NCBI GenBank assembly: GCA_015233285.1
Contig: JADFYA010000032.1
Coordinates: 1-15,795, forward strand
DNA: 15,795 nt
Source of the DNA: Deltaproteobacteria bacterium
GTDB taxonomy: Bacteria > Desulfobacterota > JADFXK01
Reading direction: 5' to 3'
In this document: piece after piece, positions 14,107 through 15,795 of the stretch
Layout: every line of letters starts with the position of its first letter
How positions within the stretch are numbered: position 1 is the first letter of the stretch
Translations under genes and position numbers: made by a program
The notes under the pieces: generated by a model
The model's database searches: none
Seen by the model: the letters and a program-made list of their open reading frames with translations, nothing else
What the model was told of the DNA's origin: nothing

Positions 14107-15162
14107 TTAGCCCCGGTCGTTTTCTTGGAGCTTTTTTTGAGTGGAATTGATCAATTGCCGGGCTTGGGGGAAGGATGGGTTCAGAGCCAGGGCGCTTTCA
14201 AAGGAAACGATGGCGTTTTGGTATTCTTTGAGCTCGATAAATACCAGCCCCATGTTAAAATGGATATTTTCATCATCGGGGGTCGCCTTTAGCGCGTTTC
14301 GGTATTGCTCGATGGATTGGGCATATTTTTTTTGTTTGCGATAGAGAATACCTAACAGGTTATAGACATTGGATGTATCAGGATTTGATTTGGCCACTTC
14401 CAAGAGAAGATCTTCGGCGTCTTCCTCCCGATTCTGGCCGATGTAGATTTCTGCGGCCTTCTGCATGGCCTCCTGGGCCTTATCCGCCATGCCCAGTTTT
14501 TGATATGCGGTGCCCATCCCTCGGAATGCTTTAGCAAAAGATGAATTTATTTCAGTGGCTTTACGAAATGCTACCAGGGCCTCGCCATATTTGTCCTGGG
14601 CCGCTTTAATGTATCCGACATTGTAATAGACCTCGGCGGGATGATAAACCTTCATGGCTTCAGCATAGGATTCCAGGGCTTGTTCATAATTTTCTTCTTT
14701 GAAAAGCTTTTCAGCATTAGCCAGGAATTTGTCGGCCTGGCGGACTTCCGGGTCGTTGAGCATATCGGAAATCAATTCAAGCTGTTGCTCCAGGACCTTA
14801 ATAGTCAACGGCAGAACGATCAGTCCGTTTACCCCGAATCGTCCGGCTTCAATGACATGATCTTTGGTTAGACGGGAGGACATCAGCAACACCGGTGTCC
14901 GGGACAATCGTTCATTAGCCCGGATCTTGCGCAACAGGTCAACGCCGGACATTTTTTCCAGATCCCAGTTGGAGACAACGAAACTAATGGGCTTGTTTTT
15001 GATGATGTCCCAAGCCTCGTCGCCATCGGTCGCTTTAGTAAACCTGGTGAATCCGACATATTTTAAGACCAGAAGAACGTTCTTTAAGATACTGGGGTTA
15101 CTTTCAGCCACAATGAACCTGGTATCTAAAGAAAATTTTCTTTTATCTTTTTTTACAGCCAT
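14107..15162 (-). CDS. Pseudo-receiver domain protein with TPR repeats
   Basis: This 351-residue protein starts with a CheY-like domain (about 12-135) followed by tetratricopeptide repeats (about 142-342), for example EVYYNVGYIKAAQDKYGEALVAFRKA and NIHFNMGLVFIELKEYQNAIVSFESALALNP. Against CheY the receiver lacks key residues: the phospho-acceptor Asp is Asn65 (FVVSNWDLEKMSG), the acidic pair is Ala19-Glu20, the switch Thr is Ser95 and the conserved Lys is Leu117 (VLPLT). Phosphorylation by the usual route is therefore unlikely; it may be a protein-interaction module. There is no DNA-binding or enzymatic output. A TTG at 15180 is in frame, but ATG at 15162 gives the natural MAVKKDKRKF start, with only a weak GGTGGCGG before it. 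It precedes the methyltransferase by 45 bases on the same strand, so they may be co-transcribed. Confidence 0.85.
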   Translation of the reverse strand: MAVKKDKRKFSLDTRFIVAESNPSILKNVLLVLKYVGFTRFTKATDGDEAWDIIKNKPISFVVSNWDLEKMSGVDLLRKIRANERLSRTPVLLMSSRLTKDHVIEAGRFGVNGLIVLPLTIKVLEQQLELISDMLNDPEVRQADKFLANAEKLFKEENYEQALESYAEAMKVYHPAEVYYNVGYIKAAQDKYGEALVAFRKATEINSSFAKAFRGMGTAYQKLGMADKAQEAMQKAAEIYIGQNREEDAEDLLLEVAKSNPDTSNVYNLLGILYRKQKKYAQSIEQYRNALKATPDDENIHFNMGLVFIELKEYQNAIVSFESALALNPSFPQARQLINSTQKKLQENDRG

Positions 15163-15506
15163 AATAAACCGCCACCACAACAGGTCTGATCCCTGGATTC
15201 ATCGTCATTAAAATAGGCTTTATATCCCTAATAATCCAACCTGAAAAAGATATTATATTTAGGTTCGTTCCGTTTCTTTTGACACCATATTTCAGGTGAG
15301 ACCATAATTCAAGAAAAAAACATCGAGTGGCGTCCATCATCGAAGGGGTGCATAGATCTCCCAGTGGTCAAGTATAATATCTTGCCCGGGTACCTGCATC
15401 CAAAGATAACTCACTATCATAGCTTAATAATTATGCTATTTCCGCCAAATTTTCTCTTCTTCCGAGTTGAGTTTTTCCTTAACCGGTAGAAATGGGCATC
15501 GGTCGG
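15163..15506. other. AT-rich intergenic region upstream of the pseudo-receiver gene
   Basis: No gene is seen in these 344 bases. On the minus strand a TATAAT (15257-15252) lies about 90 bases before the ATG at 15162 and could be a -10 element, but no matching -35 sits at the usual distance. The right part holds a 21-bp dyad (15419-15439) and one arm of an inverted repeat that reaches into hflX; both are listed separately. Confidence 0.4.
15419..15439. promoter_or_regulatory. 21-bp near-perfect AT-rich palindrome
   Basis: ATAGCTTAAT (15419-15428) and ATTATGCTAT (15430-15439) are complementary around a single central A, with one mismatched pair. The form suits a dimeric regulator's operator. 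It lies in the gap between hflX and the pseudo-receiver gene. The cognate regulator is unknown and chance in AT-rich DNA is possible. Confidence 0.35.
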
Positions 15507-15542
15507 CTACGGCTGATTTTCCTCGGCCCGGTTAAGGAAAAA
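15472..15542. repeat. Perfect 15-bp inverted repeat spanning the hflX stop
   Basis: TTTTTCCTTAACCGG (15472-15486) is the exact complement of CCGGTTAAGGAAAAA (15528-15542). The right arm lies inside the hflX coding end and the left arm lies 20 bases past its stop, leaving a 41-base loop. No T-run follows on either strand outside the arms, so it is not a standard terminator. The RNA could fold into a long-loop hairpin at the hflX 3' end. Confidence 0.6.
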
Positions 15543-15795
15543 GTCTTCCATGCGTTCCAGAAGTGGGCCGAACGTGTTCACGTCCAGGGCCGAAATGGAT
15601 ACCGCATCGTATTGTTGGCATCGATTGGCTACCGTCAAGGGATCAGCCAGGTCCTCTTTATTCAGAACCATCAAGATAGGAATCTGGTCAAGATTGATCT
15701 GGGCCAGAATTTGTTCCACCGCTGTAGTGTGTTTCTCGAATGACGGACTACCGGCATCGACGACGTGGAGGAGCAAGTCCGCATCTTCCATCTCT
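15507..15795 (-). CDS. hflX: GTPase HflX, C-terminal part (cut by the window edge)
   Basis: The last 95 or so residues of a ribosome-associated GTPase are visible. The visible part opens with EDADLLLHVVDAGSPSFEKHTTAVEQIL, which is highly typical of HflX just after the G3 motif. The G4 motif NKED follows (VLNKEDLADP), then a G5-like SISALD, and a helix ends with NRAEENQP. HflX splits stalled 70S ribosomes under stress. The N-terminal HflX domain and the G1 to G3 motifs lie beyond the right edge of the window. The gene ends with TAG at 15507-15509. Confidence 0.85.
   Translation of the reverse strand, partial: EMEDADLLLHVVDAGSPSFEKHTTAVEQILAQINLDQIPILMVLNKEDLADPLTVANRCQQYDAVSISALDVNTFGPLLERMEDFFLNRAEENQP

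Noticed and set aside
15492..15743. 83-residue plus-strand reading frame at the right edge
   Set aside because: It is the antisense shadow of the hflX C-terminus, which has clear GTPase motifs.

Overview
The window looks like a bacterial chromosome segment of moderately high GC, most likely from a deltaproteobacterium (Desulfobacterota) or a similar anaerobe. This is inferred from gene content: a YedF / cysteine-desulfurase-like / DUF3343 selenium cluster, a C_GCAxxG_C_C redox protein, a receiver-TPR protein and a textbook -24/-12 (sigma-54) promoter. No rRNA, tRNA, CRISPR array or intact transposase was seen, so the lineage call is tentative.

Layout from left to right. (1) 2-331 is the N-terminal third of miaB. 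It breaks off before the radical-SAM domain and runs into a convergent YrfG-type HAD nucleotidase (316-978, minus). (2) 979-1903 has no convincing gene but carries stem-loops, a sigma-70-like promoter candidate and a consensus sigma-54 promoter (1673-1688). The promoter points at an 868-residue protein (1904-4510) joining an endonuclease IV/xylose-isomerase-type TIM barrel, with all nine metal-ligand positions present, to two cyclic-nucleotide-binding domains. A rho-independent terminator follows. (3) 4740-5189 is a C_GCAxxG_C_C protein. (4) 5190-6256 is a gene-free kilobase filled with nested inverted repeats, probably a mosaic of small non-autonomous mobile or REP-like elements. (5) 6257-8315 is a tight three-gene selenium/sulfur-trafficking operon: yedF, a class V aminotransferase and a DUF3343 Se/S carrier. 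(6) 8455-12762 is a plus-strand run with a GT-B glycosyltransferase, an NAD-dependent sugar epimerase, rfbB (dTDP-glucose 4,6-dehydratase) and a PAS histidine kinase whose start codon overlaps the rfbB stop. The first three fit cell-surface glycan synthesis. (7) The minus strand then carries a beta-class SPPY DNA methyltransferase fused to a C-terminal staphylococcal-nuclease-like domain (12763-14061). Upstream of it lies a TPR protein with a degenerate, phosphoacceptor-less receiver domain (14107-15162). (8) The end of hflX (minus) closes the window.

The most unusual items are the metal-TIM-barrel/double-cNMP sensor under an apparent sigma-54 promoter, the methyltransferase-SNase fusion sitting behind a pseudo-receiver/TPR gene, and the nested inverted-repeat island. 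All homology calls rest on motif reading by eye. No database search was possible.
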